Shown here: positions 8,732 through 17,501 of the stretch, in pieces
How the letters are laid out: each line of letters opens with the position of its first letter
Position numbering within the stretch: the stretch's first letter is position 1
NCBI RefSeq assembly: GCF_003545695.1
Contig: NZ_QUZZ01000001.1
Coordinates: 496,001-560,000 of the forward strand
DNA from: Taibaiella helva
GTDB taxonomy: Bacteria > Bacteroidota > Bacteroidia > Chitinophagales > Chitinophagaceae
DNA length: 64,000 bases
Direction of reading: 5' to 3'
Notes under the pieces: model-generated
Told to the model about the DNA's origin: nothing
The model's input: the letters and a program-made list of their open reading frames with translations, nothing else
Databases searched by the model: none
Position numbers and translations under genes: made by a program

Positions 8732-9406
8732 ATGAAGAAAAAATATTTAGTAACATTAATGGTAGCTGGTGCGGCGCTGTTCGCAGCCTGTAACAGTGGT
8801 GATATCCGCCGTAATCCGGGTAAGACCTATGCTCCGGATATGACCTATTCCAGGGCTTACGACGCATACACAGCCAACCCCGTAACGCATAACGGCCTTA
8901 CCAGCCAGGCGCCGGTAACCGGCACCATTGCCAGGGGCCATGCCTTGCCCGATCACCTTACCGAAAAGGATTCGGCTGCCTATAATGCTTTACAATCGCC
9001 TTACCGCTTTTCCGATAAGGAAATGGAAGAAGGGAAGCGTATCTTCAACATTTACTGCGGTATCTGTCACGGTACCGACCTTGACGGCCAGGGACCTCTG
9101 TACACCAGTGGCAAATTCGCTTCTATGCCGGCGAACCTGAAGTCCGGTGCTGCTTACCTGACTATGCCCGCCGGTAAAATGTACTATGCGATCATGTACG
9201 GTAAGAACATGATGGGCTCCTATGCCGCCCAGCTGGACGTGCACCAGCGCTGGATGGTGATCGCTTATATCAAGAAAGTACAGTCTGAGAATGGCGGCGC
9301 ACCCTTTACTATGGGTGTCAACAGCAAAGACACAACTGCTGCGGGCATGCCCCTGGTAAGCCTCGTAGCCGGTGGCGTTAAGGACACAGTTAATATAAAG
9401 AAATAA
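8732..9406 (+). CDS. actE: Alternative complex III subunit ActE, monoheme cytochrome c lipoprotein
   Basis: The 224-aa product has a lipoprotein signal ending at LFAAC (Cys20) and one heme c site CGICH at residues 109-113. A run of Met-containing segments after it (GKMYYAIMYGKNMMGSY) could supply the distal Met ligand. ActE is the monoheme subunit on the periplasmic face of the complex. It lies 42 bp after actD, the tightest spacing in the block. Confidence 0.93.
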   Translation: MKKKYLVTLMVAGAALFAACNSGDIRRNPGKTYAPDMTYSRAYDAYTANPVTHNGLTSQAPVTGTIARGHALPDHLTEKDSAAYNALQSPYRFSDKEMEEGKRIFNIYCGICHGTDLDGQGPLYTSGKFASMPANLKSGAAYLTMPAGKMYYAIMYGKNMMGSYAAQLDVHQRWMVIAYIKKVQSENGGAPFTMGVNSKDTTAAGMPLVSLVAGGVKDTVNIKK

Positions 9407-9485
9407 GTACGGTACGCAGTACCTTGCCGGCCGAGAACGGCATTATTACATCAAATAATAAAATGCTCCTTTAAGGATTACAATT

Positions 9486-10694
9486 ATGATTACGGATCGT
9501 TTTGAAGTACCATCCCGATTAAGAACTACCGGCATTGTATTACTGCTTATCGGTGTACTGGCCCTGGTTGGTGGCTTTGCCACGCTGCTGCCCGGCGCGG
9601 AGCACGATCAGGCCCGCTTTTGGACCGTACTGTTGCAAAACAGTGTGTTCTTCCTGTTTGTTTCCGCTGCGTCTATCTTTATTCAGGCTGCTGCCGGTCT
9701 GGCGCAGGGTGGCTGGATAGTGGCCTACCGCCGTGTGCCTGAAGCGATTGGCGCCAATGTATGGGTCTTCGGCCTGATCGCACTGATCGTGTTATTTTCG
9801 ATCGTGTTTGGCCTTGGCGAGCACAATCCTATCTATCACTGGGTGCACCCCCACGGCGATAAAGTACTGGAAGGTAAATCGTCGTTCCTGAACAAAGGTA
9901 TGTTTGCCGGTTTCTCTATCGTTACGGTAGGCCTCTGGAGCTGGTTCGGCATCAAGTTCCGTTCCATGTCCCTGGCACAGGACCGCGCGCCCCGCAACAG
10001 CACTAAGATCTATTGGAAAATGGTGGCCATGAGCGGCGCATTCCTCTTTGTATATGCATTGAGCATGATGAGCACTACCCCCTGGTACTGGATCATGAGC
10101 ATTGATGCCCACTGGTATTCCACCCTGTTCAGCTGGTATGTATTCGCCAGCTCCTTCGTAAGCGGTATGGCATTGATCCTGCTGTGGACCGTATACCTGA
10201 AGAACCGCGGTAATCTGGAATTCGTAACGAAAGAGCACATGCACGATCTGGGTAAATTCATGTTTGCCTTCAGCATCTTCTGGACTTACCTGTGGTTTGC
10301 ACAGTTCATGCTGATCTGGTACGCCAACATCCCAGAGGAGACTACTTACTTCAAGATCCGTATGCAGGGTCCTTATGCCTTCTTCTTCTGGGCCAACCTG
10401 ATCCTGAACTTTGTGCTGCCTATCCTGATCCTGATGGCGCGTCCCAGCAAGCGTAACTACTTTACGATCGTGTTTATGGCGATGACGATCATCTTCGGAC
10501 ACTGGATCGACTTTTACGTAATGACCATGCCCGGACCGCTGCAGCAGCACTGGCACCTGGATTGGTACGAGCTGGGCATTGTATGTGGGTTTATCGGTAT
10601 CATGATCCTGACTGTTTCCAAGACCCTGGCCAAGGCCGACCTGGTTCCCGTGAACAACCCGTTCCTGAAAGAAACTTTGATCCATATCAGCTAA
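9486..10694 (+). CDS. actF: Alternative complex III subunit ActF, NrfD-like membrane protein
   Basis: The 402-aa polytopic protein has about ten hydrophobic segments and is the second NrfD-like core subunit, related to ActC but shorter. Characteristic stretches include TTPWYWIMSIDAHWYSTLFS and YLWFAQFMLIWYANIPEET. It should pair with ActC in the membrane. Its leader contains a small GCCG/CGGC hairpin around 9425-9440. Sixth and last act gene; the oxidase genes follow on the same strand. Confidence 0.93.
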   Translation: MITDRFEVPSRLRTTGIVLLLIGVLALVGGFATLLPGAEHDQARFWTVLLQNSVFFLFVSAASIFIQAAAGLAQGGWIVAYRRVPEAIGANVWVFGLIALIVLFSIVFGLGEHNPIYHWVHPHGDKVLEGKSSFLNKGMFAGFSIVTVGLWSWFGIKFRSMSLAQDRAPRNSTKIYWKMVAMSGAFLFVYALSMMSTTPWYWIMSIDAHWYSTLFSWYVFASSFVSGMALILLWTVYLKNRGNLEFVTKEHMHDLGKFMFAFSIFWTYLWFAQFMLIWYANIPEETTYFKIRMQGPYAFFFWANLILNFVLPILILMARPSKRNYFTIVFMAMTIIFGHWIDFYVMTMPGPLQQHWHLDWYELGIVCGFIGIMILTVSKTLAKADLVPVNNPFLKETLIHIS

Positions 10695-10788
10695 GCATTG
10701 CCGGCCTTTTTGCCGGTACTGCTGAAAGAAAACATTTAAACAAAAACAGCCTTTTCAAAAGGCCGGAGTACATAAAATAAAATAAGCA

Positions 10789-11871
10789 ATGTCGGGATTA
10801 ATTGTTACCGCCTTAGTTGTTCTGGTTTTTATCGTCATTTATCAGATTGCAAAAGCCAGCGAATTAGCAACCATTCTCCGCGGAGAAGAGAAGGTAAAAT
10901 CGCAAACCAACCGCCTGATGGCCTGGTTGATGGTTGCCTTCTTCATCCTGGGTATGATCGGCATTTTCAAATGCCATGAATCCCTCGCGGATAAAATGCT
11001 GCCCGAATCGGCTTCTGTACAGGGCGACCATTACGATACCATGCTCATCGTTACCTTAGCGCTGACCGGCTTCGTATTTTTCGTAACCCAGATCCTCCTG
11101 TTCTATTTTATTTACCGCTACCAGTCTACAGAGAACCGTAAGCCTTATTTCTATGCACACAACAACCGCCTGGAAGTGCTGTGGACAACTGTTCCCGCCC
11201 TTGCCCTGGTTGTGCTGGTCGTAATCGGTCTGAAGAACTGGTTTACCATCACCGATAAGGCACCCGATAATGCAATGGTGGTGCAGGTAATGGGTAAGCA
11301 ATTTAACTGGCTGATCCGCTACCCCGGCGCTGATGGCGTATTGGGTAAGACCGACTTCCGCCTGATGAACGATGCCAACAATGTAATGGGGCTCGACTGG
11401 AACGATCCTGCTGCAAAAGACGATATCATTATTGAAAATGGTGAAATGCACATCATCAAGGATAAACCGGTTCAGCTGGTGATCAATAGCCGCGACGTGA
11501 TCCATGATGTGGGCCTGCCGCACTTCCGTATGAAGATGGATGCTGTGCCCGGTATTACGACGACCATGTGGTTTACGCCCAAGTTCACGACCGATGAGAT
11601 GAAGGCTAAAACCAACAATCCGAAATTTGTGTATGAGATCTCCTGCGACCAGATGTGTGGTAAAGGTCACTATTCCATGAGGGGTACTGTGATCGTGCAA
11701 ACAGCCCAGGAGTTTAAGGAATGGCTGGATAAGCAGCCGGCTTATTATGCCAATGTGCAGAAAGCGGCTGCACCTGAAGCCGCTCCGGCTGAAGGCGCAG
11801 CTCCTGCTACCCCCCCGGTGGGCGATTCAACTGCCCATAAAGCGGCAGAAGGCGCGACAGCCCACAAATAA
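10789..11871 (+). CDS. coxB: Cytochrome c oxidase subunit II
   Basis: The 360-aa protein carries the CuA domain that takes electrons from the cytochrome partner. The binding motif CDQMCGKGHYSM (C-x3-C-x3-H-x2-M) is complete near residue 285, preceded by the distal ligand His in HDVGLPHFRMKMD. Four N-terminal hydrophobic segments are visible rather than the usual two, a longer membrane part common in this phylum. The C-terminus is an Ala/Pro-rich low-complexity tail of about 35 residues with no fused cytochrome c, so electrons must come from ActA/ActE or a separate carrier. A hairpin lies 26 bp before the start (10749-10763). Confidence 0.95.
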   Translation: MSGLIVTALVVLVFIVIYQIAKASELATILRGEEKVKSQTNRLMAWLMVAFFILGMIGIFKCHESLADKMLPESASVQGDHYDTMLIVTLALTGFVFFVTQILLFYFIYRYQSTENRKPYFYAHNNRLEVLWTTVPALALVVLVVIGLKNWFTITDKAPDNAMVVQVMGKQFNWLIRYPGADGVLGKTDFRLMNDANNVMGLDWNDPAAKDDIIIENGEMHIIKDKPVQLVINSRDVIHDVGLPHFRMKMDAVPGITTTMWFTPKFTTDEMKAKTNNPKFVYEISCDQMCGKGHYSMRGTVIVQTAQEFKEWLDKQPAYYANVQKAAAPEAAPAEGAAPATPPVGDSTAHKAAEGATAHK

Positions 11872-11994
11872 AAGACCGGGAGAACCGGCAGGAAGCCGTA
11901 ATTTTGTAGCCGCTTCCGCAGATGGAGTAACCACCGTTTTTCTTTTTACAAATTGATTGCCCCTTGTTCAAAGGGCCGGAAATATAAAAATACA

Positions 11995-13824
11995 ATGAGT
12001 CACGAAGCAACAACCGGAAATGCGCATGTAGCGCACGCTCACCTGGATTCACACGGACATGCGCATGCGCACGGCCATGAACACCATGAGCAGCACTTCA
12101 TCACGAAGTGGATCTTCAGCCAGGATCACAAAGTTATTGCCAAGCAATACCTGATCACCGGTATCATCTGGGCTATAGTCGGCGCTTTATTCTCCGTTTT
12201 CTTCCGTCTGCAGCTGGGTTTCCCCGAAGACACTTTCCCCATTATGGAAAAGTTCCTCGGCCACTGGGCTAAGGGCGGTAAGCTGACCCCTGAATTTTAC
12301 TATGCACTGGTTACCATGCATGGTACCATTCTCGTGTTCTTCGTACTGACCGCAGGTTTGAGCGGTACCTTCAGTAACTTCCTTATTCCCCTGCAGATCG
12401 GTGCGCGCGATATGGCATCTCCTTTCATGAACATGCTATCTTACTGGTTCTTCTTTATTTCCAGCATCTTCATGTTCGTTTCCCTGTTTGTACAAACCGG
12501 TCCTGCTGCCGGTGGCTGGACGACCTATCCTCCCCTGAGCGCGTTGAAAGAAGCTTCCCTGGGTTCCGGACTGGGTATGGACCTCTGGCTGATCAGTATG
12601 GCCCTGTTTGTGGTATCGCAGCTGCTTGCCGGTCTGAACTATATTACCACCATCCTGAACATGCGGACCAAGGGTATGAAGATGACCCGCATGCCGCTCA
12701 CCATCTGGGCGCTGTTCTTCACCGCCGTTCTGGGTGTATTGTCTTTCCCTGTGCTGCTTTCCGGTTTCGTGCTGTTGATCTTCGATCGTCACTTCGGCAC
12801 CAGCTTCTATCTTTCCGAGATCTTCATCGGCGGCAAAGCCTTGTCTCATATCGGTGGTTCGGCCGTATTGTACCAGCACTTGTTCTGGTTCCTGGGTCAC
12901 CCCGAGGTATATATCGTAATGCTTCCCGGTATGGGTATGGCCTCGGAGATATTGTCTACGCATAGCCGTAAGCCCATCTTCGGTTACCTGGCGATGATCA
13001 TCTCCCTGACCGGTATCACCGCCTTGGCTTTCGTAGTATGGGCGCACCACATGTTCGTTACCGGTATGAGCCCCTTCCTTGGTGGTATCTTCGTGCTGCT
13101 GACGCTGCTGATCGCGATCCCTTCGGCGATCAAGGTGTTCAACTGGCTGACGACCATATGGAGAGGTAACCTTAAGTTTACCGTACCGATGATGTTTGCC
13201 CTGGGCTTTGTTTCCCTGTTCATTTCCGGTGGTCTTACCGGTATCTTCCTGGGTAACTCCGCACTGGACATTCACCTGCACGATACTTACTTCGTTATTG
13301 CCCACTTCCACCTGGTAATGGGTGTGAGCGCTTTCTTCGGTATGTTTGCCGGTATTTACCACTGGTTCCCCAAGATGTTCGGTCGCTTTATGAACAATAC
13401 CCTGGGCTATATCCACTTCTTCGTTACGCTGGCCGGTGCTTACCTGATCTTCTGGCCCATGCACTATGAAGGCTTTGCCGGTATGCCCCGCCGTTACTAC
13501 GATTACAGCGCCTGGGAGTCCTTTAAGCAGTTTGGCCACCTGAACGCCTTTATCAGCGTAGTGGTGATCATCGTATTCTTTACACAATTACTGTTCGTAT
13601 TCAACTTCTTTATCAGCATCTTCAAGGGACGTAAGGTGACCAACCCGAATCCCTGGGGCTCTACTACCCTGGAATGGACAACACCGCTGCACCCCGGTCA
13701 TGGTAACTGGGAAGGCGATATTCCTGAAGTGCACCGCTGGCCTTATGATTACAAAGATGATGGTCAGGGTAACGACTTCATCCCGCAGCACATTCCGCTG
13801 AGACCCGGAGAAGAAGAACATTAG
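11995..13824 (+). CDS. coxA: Cytochrome c oxidase subunit I
   Basis: The 609-aa polytopic subunit houses heme a and the heme a3-CuB centre where O2 is reduced. Visible ligands are the heme a His in TMHGTILVFF (about residue 107), HPEVYIVMLPG (about 300, CuB His and cross-linked Tyr), the HH pair in WAHHMF (about 349) and the heme ligands in HDTYFVIAHFH (about 424-434). ATG 11995 is chosen; a longer frame from 11953 would add 14 residues covering the leader hairpin. The N-terminus carries an unusual extension with more than ten His in its first 40 residues. Last gene of the block: no subunit III gene follows, and a terminator lies at 13835-13868. Confidence 0.95.
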   Translation: MSHEATTGNAHVAHAHLDSHGHAHAHGHEHHEQHFITKWIFSQDHKVIAKQYLITGIIWAIVGALFSVFFRLQLGFPEDTFPIMEKFLGHWAKGGKLTPEFYYALVTMHGTILVFFVLTAGLSGTFSNFLIPLQIGARDMASPFMNMLSYWFFFISSIFMFVSLFVQTGPAAGGWTTYPPLSALKEASLGSGLGMDLWLISMALFVVSQLLAGLNYITTILNMRTKGMKMTRMPLTIWALFFTAVLGVLSFPVLLSGFVLLIFDRHFGTSFYLSEIFIGGKALSHIGGSAVLYQHLFWFLGHPEVYIVMLPGMGMASEILSTHSRKPIFGYLAMIISLTGITALAFVVWAHHMFVTGMSPFLGGIFVLLTLLIAIPSAIKVFNWLTTIWRGNLKFTVPMMFALGFVSLFISGGLTGIFLGNSALDIHLHDTYFVIAHFHLVMGVSAFFGMFAGIYHWFPKMFGRFMNNTLGYIHFFVTLAGAYLIFWPMHYEGFAGMPRRYYDYSAWESFKQFGHLNAFISVVVIIVFFTQLLFVFNFFISIFKGRKVTNPNPWGSTTLEWTTPLHPGHGNWEGDIPEVHRWPYDYKDDGQGNDFIPQHIPLRPGEEEH

Positions 13825-13834
13825 TCATAATATT

Positions 13835-13868
13835 GAGCGCCGTTCCGCAGGAGCGGCGCTCTGCTTTT
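13835..13868 (+). terminator. Intrinsic terminator of the act-cox operon
   Basis: GAGCGCCG (13835-13842) pairs with CGGCGCTC (13854-13861) and the stem extends inward with one mismatch; TGCTTTT follows. It lies 11 bases after the coxA stop and marks the end of the operon. Confidence 0.8.
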
Positions 13869-13911
13869 GTAAATACTTGCTGACATTCACAAACAAGCAG
13901 GCTATAAGGCC

Positions 13912-13919
13912 TACCTTTG
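13912..13919 (+). promoter_or_regulatory. -7 box before the ChaN-like gene
   Basis: TACCTTTG is an exact TAnnTTTG match 18 bases before ATG 13938. It supports that ATG over the in-frame TTG at 13917, which lies inside the box. Confidence 0.55.
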
Positions 13920-13937
13920 CGGGTTAAATTCCCGTTT

Positions 13938-14810
13938 ATGCGTTCTCTTTTCCTGTCTCTCTTCCTGCTCAGCACATATTGGAGCATTGCCCAGGTAGCC
14001 GGTACCGATTATAAGCTTTATGACAGCCGTCTGAAAAAGGAAACAACAGTAGAGGCCATCGCTGCAGGTATCGGCAGCGGGGAAGTGCTGGTATTCGGCG
14101 AGCAGCACGATGATTCGATAGGCCACCTGATGGAGCAGAAGGTGCTGGAGGCGCTCTATGCCAGGCAGGGCGCTGAAGTAATGCTGGCCATGGAAATGTT
14201 TCACCGCGATGTGCAGTACATAGTGGACGAGTACCTGGCAGGGCTCATCAGCGAAAAGAATTTTATAAAGGAGGCGCGGGCCTGGGACAGCTATAAAACG
14301 GATTACCGGCCCTCCGTCGAATTTGCCAAAGAAAAGCAATTGCAGGTGATTGCCGCCAACGCTCCTTCGCGCTATACCAATATGGTGACCCGGAAGGGCC
14401 TTTCTTCGCTGAATGCGCTCAGCAAGGAAGTAAAGGACCGCTATATTGCACCATTGCCGGTCGATACGGTCACCGGGGTGTATTACGATAAGTTCCTGGA
14501 GGCGATGGGCGGCCATACCACACCCGGTATGAACCTGTTCCAGTCGCAGAATTTCTGGGACGCGACCATGTCCTGGTCCATTGCCGAAGCCTTGAAGAAG
14601 AAAAAGAAAGGGGTAGTGCTGATGTTCAACGGCCGCTTCCACAGTGACAATCACCTGGGCCTGGTGCGGCGGCTGGAGCTTGATTACAAGAAGAAGGTGA
14701 CGACGATCAGCAGCTTCGCCGCTGCCGATTTCGCCTCGCCCGACTGGAGCAAATATGTTGCGCAGGGCGATTATATCCTCATTACCGCCGGCCACCCTGA
14801 GCAGGAATAA
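13938..14810 (+). CDS. ChaN-family (DUF399) exported protein, putative heme/iron-related
   Basis: The 290-aa product starts with a signal peptide (MRSLFLSLFLLSTYWSIAQ). The body matches the ChaN/DUF399 family: VLVFGEQHDD near the N-terminus, AMEMFHRDVQ, and a later NGRFHSDNHLGL segment. In Campylobacter a ChaN lipoprotein binds two cofacial hemes and takes part in iron acquisition; here there is no lipobox cysteine, so the protein is probably periplasmic. The gene stands alone on the plus strand, convergent with lipB 32 bp away. The family call is good; the function in this organism is not established. Confidence 0.8.
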   Translation: MRSLFLSLFLLSTYWSIAQVAGTDYKLYDSRLKKETTVEAIAAGIGSGEVLVFGEQHDDSIGHLMEQKVLEALYARQGAEVMLAMEMFHRDVQYIVDEYLAGLISEKNFIKEARAWDSYKTDYRPSVEFAKEKQLQVIAANAPSRYTNMVTRKGLSSLNALSKEVKDRYIAPLPVDTVTGVYYDKFLEAMGGHTTPGMNLFQSQNFWDATMSWSIAEALKKKKKGVVLMFNGRFHSDNHLGLVRRLELDYKKKVTTISSFAAADFASPDWSKYVAQGDYILITAGHPEQE

Positions 14811-14842
14811 AAAAGATAAGATACAGGCTATTAGCTTCTCCT

Positions 14843-15571
14843 TTAGGAGGCGGGAACAGCGGCAGCAGGCGCTATCAGCGCTGCCTCGAAAACATGTGCG
14901 AATTGCCGGGCAAATACCTGCTTCACTCCCTCCTCGTCTACCTTGCGGCCCAGTTCCTGCTTCATGCTGGTCACCCCTTTATCCACGATGCCGCAGGGCA
15001 CGATATAATTGAAATAGTCCAGGTTGGTATTCACATTGAGCGCCAGGCCATGAATGGTGATCCAGCGGCTGCTTTTTACGCCCATAGCACATATTTTACG
15101 GGCTTGGGGCGTATCGGCATCCAGCCATACCCCTGTCGATCCCGGCAGCCTTCCGGCTACAATGCCGTACTCCTGCAAAGTGAGGATAACAGCCTCTTCA
15201 AGGGTGCGCATGTAGCGGCCCAGGTCGGTAAAGAATTGCTCGAGGTCCAGCACAGGGTAGGCCACCATTTGGCCGGGACCATGATAGGTAATATCGCCGC
15301 CCCGGTTGGTCTTGTAAAAAGTGACTTCCAGGTCCTTCATGCGCTGGTCATTGATCAGCAGGTTTTCGGGGATGCCGCTTTTCCCAAGCGTGTACACATG
15401 CGGATGCTGACAGAGGAAGAGGTAGTGCGCTATCGCTTGCTCCAGCGCAGCCGTTTCGCCGTGAAAGCGGGCCGATTTGATATCCAGGCCTGCTTTCAGG
15501 TATTGTTCCTGCAATGCCCAGGCTTCACCGTATTCAATGGTGCCCAGGTCCTTTAATATTACCGTCTTCAT
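14843..15571 (-). CDS. lipB: Octanoyl-[acyl carrier protein]:protein octanoyltransferase LipB
   Basis: The 242-aa enzyme moves octanoate from ACP to lipoyl domains, the first step of lipoate synthesis. The family signature RGGDITYHGPGQMVAYP is present, followed by KICAMGVKSSRWITIHG with the catalytic Lys and IVPCGIVDKGVTSM with the acyl-accepting Cys. Length is normal. ATG 15571 lies about 30 bases after an exact -7 box (15600-15607), so it probably has its own promoter. Its target 2-oxoacid dehydrogenases are not in the window. Confidence 0.95.
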   Translation of the reverse strand: MKTVILKDLGTIEYGEAWALQEQYLKAGLDIKSARFHGETAALEQAIAHYLFLCQHPHVYTLGKSGIPENLLINDQRMKDLEVTFYKTNRGGDITYHGPGQMVAYPVLDLEQFFTDLGRYMRTLEEAVILTLQEYGIVAGRLPGSTGVWLDADTPQARKICAMGVKSSRWITIHGLALNVNTNLDYFNYIVPCGIVDKGVTSMKQELGRKVDEEGVKQVFARQFAHVFEAALIAPAAAVPAS

Positions 15572-15599
15572 AAGCGTCGATTTGTCTTCTGCCGGAGGG

Positions 15600-15607
15600 C
15601 AAAATTA
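15600..15607 (-). promoter_or_regulatory. -7 box of lipB
   Basis: On the minus strand the sequence reads TAATTTTG, an exact TAnnTTTG match, 28 bases upstream of the lipB ATG. No clear TTG -33 element is seen. Confidence 0.55.
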
Positions 15608-15650
15608 CGGATAAATACGAAGATCGTCCGGCTGCGGTGCTGCAAATGTA

Positions 15651-15684
15651 AACAGAGCTGCCCGGTTCGGAGGGCAGCTCTGTT
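15651..15684 (-). terminator. Intrinsic terminator of the EGF-like lipoprotein gene
   Basis: A perfect 13-bp stem (15651-15663 with 15672-15684, AACAGAGCTGCCC and its complement) with an 8-nt loop lies 34 bases past the lipoprotein stop. The T tract is short, so termination strength is uncertain. Confidence 0.65.
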
Positions 15685-15717
15685 TTATAGCGGTATTTAT
15701 ATCGTTGATGGATGCGT

Positions 15718-16227
15718 TTATTCGCTGATGCGCATACCGGAGAAATAGCAATTCTGGCGCGTGTTCACTTTTTTATTGATGGTTTGCATGTACAGCTGCA
15801 GCAGGTTGGCATCGACACGCATATAGGCATTCACTTCCACATCGTCGTCGCTGTAGGTATAGAAGCGGGTCTCTGGCGTTTCGGCAGTGCCTTTGTAGCC
15901 CAGCAGCGCTGTATTACCCGCACCCAGCTTCAGCAGTATCTGGTTAGGCTCGGAAACAAGGGTAATATTCACCGTATCGGCCAGGATGGGGAAATTGTTG
16001 CAGCGGGTGCTGCCGGCCCATTTGCCGAGGAAGCGGCTGGAGGTCTTGATCTCACACTCCGCGCCTTCGAATCCTACAGGACATTGGCAATAACCATCGC
16101 TGCAGCTGCCGCCGTTCTTACAGGCGAGGTCGGTGCAGGGGTCTTTTACACAGGAGTTGAGCAGCACCATACTGGCGATCGCAAAAAAGCAGAAGACAGT
16201 AACGAGTATGGATTTCCAGTTTTTCAT
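15718..16227 (-). CDS. Lipoprotein with an EGF-like domain
   Basis: The 169-aa product starts at ATG 16227 with a lipoprotein signal (MKNWKSILVT to VLLNSC, Cys26). A frame extends 28 codons further upstream but lacks signal features, so the internal ATG is chosen. Residues 31-57 form a six-cysteine EGF-like module (CTDLACKNGGSC then CQCPVGFEGAEC). The remaining 110 residues are predicted beta-rich with no motif I recognise. EGF-like modules on short surface lipoproteins occur in Bacteroidota; the ligand is unknown. It has its own terminator at 15651-15684. Confidence 0.75.
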   Translation of the reverse strand: MKNWKSILVTVFCFFAIASMVLLNSCVKDPCTDLACKNGGSCSDGYCQCPVGFEGAECEIKTSSRFLGKWAGSTRCNNFPILADTVNITLVSEPNQILLKLGAGNTALLGYKGTAETPETRFYTYSDDDVEVNAYMRVDANLLQLYMQTINKKVNTRQNCYFSGMRISE

Positions 16228-16344
16228 ATTACGCTGTAAAATTTTCTTATAGATGGATGTCCGTTTAGGTTGAAATAGGCTGTTAAGATACAAAATAAAT
16301 TGAAAAGGCAAGGGGAAAGCCTGAAATTATTTAAGGGCGATACA

Positions 16345-16376
16345 AGAGAAGTCAAGTTTGAAAACTTGACTTCTCT
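16345..16376. repeat. Perfect 15-bp inverted repeat
   Basis: AGAGAAGTCAAGTTT (16345-16359) is followed by GA and then by its exact complement (16362-16376). It lies just beyond the stop of the minus-strand YiaA/B gene, so it may terminate that transcript, but no T run follows the stem on that strand. Confidence 0.6.
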
Positions 16377-16394
16377 CTGCATGGCGGGAAAGCG

Positions 16395-16826
16395 CTATTC
16401 CACGCCTTTGTCCCGGCGGGCAGCCGTTTCCGCTGCTTTCATATCCCGCGTATTTTTCTGAACAGCAATAGCGCCGAAAATGCCCAGCACATAGGACATC
16501 GCATAGAAGCCTTTTTCACTTTTGCTCAGCTCCGCATGCCATAAGCCCACGGTAAGCAGCACCAGGCAGAGGATTACACAGAACCAGGAAAGGCCGTAAT
16601 AGATAGGAGTAACGGGAATACCCTCCAGCTGGTCGCGAACGGCCTTTTGTACGGAAACCGCGGAGAACAGCCCAAACATAAGCACCGTAAAATAATATCC
16701 TTTTTCGTTCAGCTGCATCTCGGCGTTCCATAAGCCAATGATGAATGCCACGATACCGGCGAGCAGCGCAACCCAGGAAGCAGCCATAAAGGCGGCTGAG
16801 GGCTGTAAAGATGTTTTTTGTTCCAT
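16395..16826 (-). CDS. YiaA/YiaB family inner membrane protein
   Basis: The 143-aa protein contains two copies of the YiaA/B two-helix unit, each with GLWNAEM/GLWHAEL followed by EKGYYF/EKGFYA. Four membrane helices are predicted. The family is widespread and uncharacterised in function. It lies 76 bp downstream of a Crp-type regulator on the same strand, and the two are probably co-transcribed, so expression may follow that regulator. Confidence 0.82.
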   Translation of the reverse strand: MEQKTSLQPSAAFMAASWVALLAGIVAFIIGLWNAEMQLNEKGYYFTVLMFGLFSAVSVQKAVRDQLEGIPVTPIYYGLSWFCVILCLVLLTVGLWHAELSKSEKGFYAMSYVLGIFGAIAVQKNTRDMKAAETAARRDKGVE

Positions 16827-16902
16827 AACGAATGAATTATGGAAGCAAAGCTATCGAGGAGGAAAAACATATCTTTTGATATTGGTCAAAAAAACGGGCG
16901 GC

Positions 16903-17472
16903 CTAATGGGCAAGCCGGCTGCGCACTCTGCTGAGCGTTTCCTGCGACATGCCCAGGTAAGCGGCTACATAGCCCAGCGGCACTCTTTCGATAATGTGCG
17001 GTGTACGGTCGAGCAGGTCTTCGTAGAGCTCGGACGCAGACTTAAACTGGGCGTTCACATACCTTTCCTCGAGGCGGATGTAATATTGTTCGTAAGCCAT
17101 GCGCAGCAGGCGCTCGGCCTTGTGATGGCTGGCCAGCAGCCCGTTCAGCCTGTCTTTCGATATAGACCATAGCCGGCAATCCTCGATCAGCTGTATGTTC
17201 TCGATGGCCGGCTGCTGCGTGATAAAGCTGTGGAAGGAGGTGACGAAATCATTTTCAAAGCCGAACCAGTGGGTGACTTCCCTGTCCTCTACCTGGTAAA
17301 AGCCGCGCAGGCAGCCTTGTTCCAGGAAATAGAGGTGACGGCAGGTCTTGCCTTCCCTGATAAGATAGTCGCCTTTGGACAAGCTTACCTGCTGAAAGCT
17401 TTCCTGCAGGGCTACCTGCAGCTCGGGGTTGAGATCATAAATGTTTTTCAGATGCTGTAATAACCTTTCCAT
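16903..17472 (-). CDS. Crp/Fnr-family transcriptional regulator
   Basis: The 189-aa protein has an N-terminal cyclic-nucleotide-binding-like beta roll (KGDYLIREGKTCRHLYFLEQ, about residues 33-52) and a C-terminal winged helix with VAAYLGMSQETLSRVR (about 168-183). The cysteine cluster of oxygen-sensing Fnr is absent, and the phosphate-binding cassette of a cAMP site is not evident, so the effector is unknown. Many such short Crp-like proteins in Bacteroidota are of this type. Likely partner gene is the YiaA/B protein downstream. Confidence 0.85.
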   Translation of the reverse strand: MERLLQHLKNIYDLNPELQVALQESFQQVSLSKGDYLIREGKTCRHLYFLEQGCLRGFYQVEDREVTHWFGFENDFVTSFHSFITQQPAIENIQLIEDCRLWSISKDRLNGLLASHHKAERLLRMAYEQYYIRLEERYVNAQFKSASELYEDLLDRTPHIIERVPLGYVAAYLGMSQETLSRVRSRLAH

Positions 17473-17501
17473 CGGCGGGACAATAAAGGCGGAAAATAAA
17501 A

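Noticed and set aside
12436-13587. 383-codon minus-strand frame opposite coxA
   Set aside because: Shadow of a well-conserved oxidase gene; the composition (many His, Gln and Glu) is what a reversed membrane protein would give.
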